A DNA stretch of 64,000 nt, from NCBI GenBank assembly GCA_037074705.1, contig CM073595.1, positions 71,038,139 to 71,102,138 on the forward strand. Direction: 5' to 3'. Below, in pieces: positions 60,907 through 64,000 of the stretch. The position numbers were made by a program, and so were the translations under genes. The notes below the pieces were generated by a model. That model saw only the letters and a list, made by a program, of their open reading frames with translations, was not told where the DNA came from and did not search any database. The stretch's first letter is position 1. Every line of letters starts with the position of its first letter. This stretch comes from Zhengitettix transpicula (lineage: Eukaryota > Arthropoda > Insecta > Orthoptera > Tetrigidae).

Positions 60907-62327
60907 CAAAATACAAAAGTAAAAAATATAAAACTGGGAAAATATATAAAATAGATACTTTGTATACCCTGAGAACAGGATTTAAAATATTCATAACTGA
61001 ACTGTATTGATTGATTAAATATATATCCATAATGATAAAGTTATCCTTTGAAACAGTCTCAATTCCGAGCTTTCATTTATTTATTTGAAATCATTCAATG
61101 AAATTGTCATAATAATGCGTTGTATAGATAAATTGTAACAAATTATTAAAGTGTTGATTAATAAAAAAAAATGTAAAATGGATTACAGAAATTCCAGATT
61201 CATGTTTAAAATATGCGCATCGAAAAACGTGGTTAGGAGATAAAGTTATCTTTTAAACAAAGCATTTATCTCTTGCGAGTAAGGCTAAATCAAATTGTTC
61301 GTGGCACAATGGCCGCCGAATGCGTTTGAACGTCCAAGCATGTGCTGCTGTTCCATTTCTTTTCCGAGGTGGGAGAAATGATTAATGATTGCTGTAACGC
61401 CTCCCAATTCTTTCTTATAGAACTGAACTTAATGAAATTCCCGGTGAATTTGAACATAATGGCGATCGGTCACGTAATAGAACTGAAAGGCGCAAACAAA
61501 TACTTTCACTATTAGAATTCGATTATGTAAATTATGTAAATTATGTAAATTCTCTGTTGCTCCCTACAAGTTTCGGGAAACACTCTTTCAGGTTTTATGT
61601 TCTTACCATCATAAGAACCGTACTGTCAGATATTACCGATCAATTACTATGTAATAATAGATAAATCATTAATGTAATACAGGCAGTTTTTTATTGCATG
61701 AGAACAGACTATAGTTTCAAGATTAAGAGTAATATATTTTTCATAGAATCGTATGAAACGTGATAAACGTCATATTCCTGGTCAAATGTAAAAATAAAAT
61801 ATTCTTTCTGTATTACAAATAGTATATTATTATGATCAAGAATTATTTAACCTCACGATAATTTTTCCGAAGGAGTCTTAAAATATTTACTAAAAATTGT
61901 CACTATAAATGATAAATTGTTGGACACGATTACTTGTATTACTTCTCTCACATGTGGAAAATTTTACGATTATATTGTAGTTTTTTATTATTAAGATAAA
62001 TTAAATAAATGAACATCCTTGATGTATATATAATTTAAATTTATCAGATATTTAATTTTTAAAAAGATAAATTTTTTAAATATATAATACAATGGATTAT
62101 AAACCCATTACTTTTTCATTTTTGATATAATTTAAAAATATAAAAATTTAATAAATTTTTGGGTATGATAAAAAAATTATTTACATTACTTTATGAATGG
62201 TAACAATTATTTTTACATTACAAGAATGTTGAAAGTTTATGATTTGATATTAAAGATTATGGTGAAAATAACAAACAATATAATATTTCAAATAACCAAT
62301 TTACATAACTTTTTCTTCTAAAAATTT
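60907..62327. other. Non-coding intron sequence
   Basis: A 9-bp unit ATTATGTAA is repeated three times at 61522-61548. A patch of more even composition is at 61280-61480. Otherwise very A+T-rich. Confidence 0.45.
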
Positions 62328-62409
62328 ATCTAATATAAAAAACAACAAAATTCTTCTACCTTAAATAAGTTAATAAGGTAGAAAAGTTTTGTTGTTTTTT
62401 ATATTAGAT
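62328..62409. repeat. Near-perfect 35-bp hairpin
   Basis: The left arm 62328-62362 (ATCTAATATAAAAAACAACA and onward) pairs with the right arm 62375-62409 with about two or three mismatches and a 12-base loop. A related single arm occurs at 40533-40572, so it is repeat-derived rather than a unique microRNA precursor. It lies about 120 bases upstream of the best hammerhead-like core. Confidence 0.8.
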
Positions 62410-62526
62410 AATATTATTGTAGTGTACAAATTGTTATTAAATTGGTGATTTAAAATATTATATTATTGGTTCATATCGCCACTCATGACAAAAAAAAATT
62501 TTCTGTACAAACCAAGCTTAAAAATC

Positions 62527-62558
62527 CTGATGAAAGCACAAAAGTATACAGAAACGTC
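62527..62558 (+). ncRNA. Best hammerhead-ribozyme-like core
   Basis: CTGATGA (62527-62533) and GAAACGTC (62551-62558) are both intact, 17 bases apart, the normal spacing for a short stem II. The intervening AAGCACAAAAGTATACA pairs poorly. Upstream TTAAAAATC can pair with downstream GATTTTAA, a possible stem I offset by five bases. The following TTTTAATGTCTGCTTTAATG block recurs near 3912 and in the 31 kb repeats, tying this copy to the same family. Probably a decayed retrozyme or Penelope-like ribozyme. Confidence 0.4.
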
Positions 62559-63231
62559 GTTTAGATTTTAATGTCTGCTTTAATGCTCGTTAATTTATTT
62601 AATTTTACAAAACCGTTACATATTTCTATAAAAATTGTTCAAAGTTGATTCTGGCATTCATAATTCAAATCATCAGCATTAGATTCAAGAATAATTTTAC
62701 CCTCAATGTTCCAAGTGGCAAATAGAAACTAAGTAAAATCTATAACCTCCTATTGGGCACCTTATATCTTTGTCTTATTTTCTTTGGATTGGTTCCCTCT
62801 CGTTTAGTTTGTGTACGTTCAGTGGTTGAGAATATCTGCCAAACAATGTACCAATTTTCTGTTTACTTCTCTGTCGGTGGTAAATTATACGCAAATAATT
62901 ATTGTTACGGACGTTAATTAATATTATTTTGTCAAAGTTTTAATCAGTGTGTTTCAATTTCGCATGGAATACATGATATTAGGTGACGACGTATTTTGCA
63001 TGTATCAAATACTGAAAAGTGAAATAAAAAATGATTACGTTTCAAATGCAATTAACGAACCCATCAGACAACCCCTTTCTTTGTTTCAGACGCAATAAAG
63101 AAACAAAAAGTTTTGAAAACTGCTACATTCCAATTGACTGATAATTTAGATGCAACGTACGTCGGTTAGTTTTTTTTGTGCGACATAAAAATGAACTCAT
63201 CCTGAAAATATAGTTTTATTTTAATACAATA
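62559..63231. other. Non-coding intron sequence
   Basis: Nothing further recognised. Confidence 0.4.
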
Positions 63232-63333
63232 CTAGCTGCATTTCCCGGGTTGTCACAATTAAACTCGGCGACATCTATAATCCCTGATTTAACTCCAATA
63301 TCGGTTGTTTTTGCATATATTTTAACTCTCCTT
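63232..63333 (-). repeat. Retroposon-like family copy, terminal fragment
   Basis: CTAGCTGCATTTCCCGGGTT through CTCCAATATCGGTTGTTTTT, then lost. Keeps only the conserved CTAGC end, like the truncated copy at 35277. Confidence 0.8.
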
Positions 63334-64000
63334 CCGAAAAACTGTCGTGAGATTCAATAATTATTGATCATAATAATTAACTCCTTGTAATACCTAAAGA
63401 ATATTTTATTTTTACATCTTTTTAACAATACGGTATATTTAGCAACCATTTACATTATTATATATAAACCGACTGTTTTTTATCCAAATATAATATTTTA
63501 ATTGTAATTATTCACATTTTGTATTTTCCAAAGGCTGATACATCACGGATCTTGTTTTTCTAATAATTTTACTTATATAAAGGGGTGTAAACTGTTCTCT
63601 TGTCACATTCGTGACATTCACAAACCTTAGATAAATATAAAATTATTTCACAAATTATGAAAGTTTAACACAAATATGATGGATAATTACAATAATTTTA
63701 TGCTTTGAAAAACCACATTTGCTGTGTTCTCTACTACACTATTAGTAGAAAAGTATTCCAGTACCAATTATTTCCCAACGGAAACATAAGTGGAAATTCA
63801 ATATTTCAATTTATCAGCAACTTTTCCAACCTAGATGTACTCACTTGTGCTACATTTCTCCGGTTTCACCGTATCCATATTCAGAACTTATTAATGTGTA
63901 TCGCAAAAAGTACATATAAATGACACAAATTGTATAATCTGTCAGAAACACCTTTCCGCTTAAAAAGACAAAGTGTCCAATGTAAAGTTAACTAAGTAAG
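63334..64000. other. Non-coding intron sequence to window end
   Basis: A+T-rich. The frame at 63705-63923 has no recognisable domain. Confidence 0.4.

Larger units (their letters stand above)
30263..64000 (+). other. Dscam intron following the Ig2a exon (open-ended)
   Basis: It begins with the consensus donor GTAAGT. No downstream partner exon (second half of Ig2, expected to carry a GEL-like strand, a YxC motif and a phase-1 acceptor) was recognised by eye to the end of the window. The intron therefore appears to exceed 33.7 kb, unless a short exon was missed. The content is repeats, foldbacks and unannotatable A+T-rich sequence, listed separately. Confidence 0.6.

Noticed and set aside
62328..62409. 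Hairpin as a microRNA precursor
   Set aside because: Very A+T-rich, nearly perfect pairing and a related copy elsewhere point to a repeat. No seed or family resemblance was seen.

Overview
The window is a stretch of animal nuclear DNA, almost certainly from an insect or other arthropod with large introns. It is A+T-rich and nearly all non-coding. I found no operons, bacterial-type genes, rRNA, tRNA or CRISPR. The only confidently functional coding sequence is two exons of one Dscam-family gene on the + strand: the Ig1 exon at 17041-17367 and the exon for the first half of Ig2 at 30101-30262. Both are flanked by good splice sites. Both have phase 1 at each end, so they join in frame (split codon G|AA, Glu). 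The gene encodes a homophilic immunoglobulin-superfamily cell-surface receptor used in neurite self-recognition and wiring. The paralogue (Dscam1, 2, 3 or 4 type) cannot be settled from two exons. The more precise guess of a hemimetabolous, cockroach- or termite-like host rests only on intron size and repeat style. Layout: 1-17040 is upstream intron or 5' flank with no recognised exon; 17368-30100 is a 12.7 kb intron; from 30263 to the window end is another intron of at least 33.7 kb. The rest of Ig2 was not found, so it should lie beyond the window. Only one copy of the Ig2 half-exon is visible, unlike the tandem exon-4 cluster of fly Dscam1. The intronic DNA is dominated by repeat relics. 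(i) A dispersed retroposon-like family of about 430 bp is present in 13 full or partial copies on both strands. Two copies share an internal duplication, and one copy sits inside a second repeat whose unoccupied relative lies 3.4 kb away. (ii) A set of elements carries hammerhead-ribozyme-like cores (CTGANGA, a stem, then GAAACGTC). These include a pair of direct repeats of about 174 bp at 30.9-31.2 kb, a 185-bp foldback at 18.1-18.3 kb, and single copies near 6.4, 23.3, 55.6 and 62.5 kb. They resemble what Penelope-like elements and animal retrozymes leave behind. (iii) Foldback or MITE-like inverted repeats occur at 38.5, 51.5 and 62.3 kb. (iv) There is a decayed Gypsy-type Gag on the minus strand at 25.6-25.9 kb and a decayed mariner/Tc1-like transposase C-terminus on the minus strand at 52.0-52.2 kb. 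Two weak gene candidates are a 50-codon minus-strand ORF with a signal-peptide-like start (37046-37198) and a G+C-rich 52-codon + strand ORF (20271-20429). Neither has homology I can recognise.
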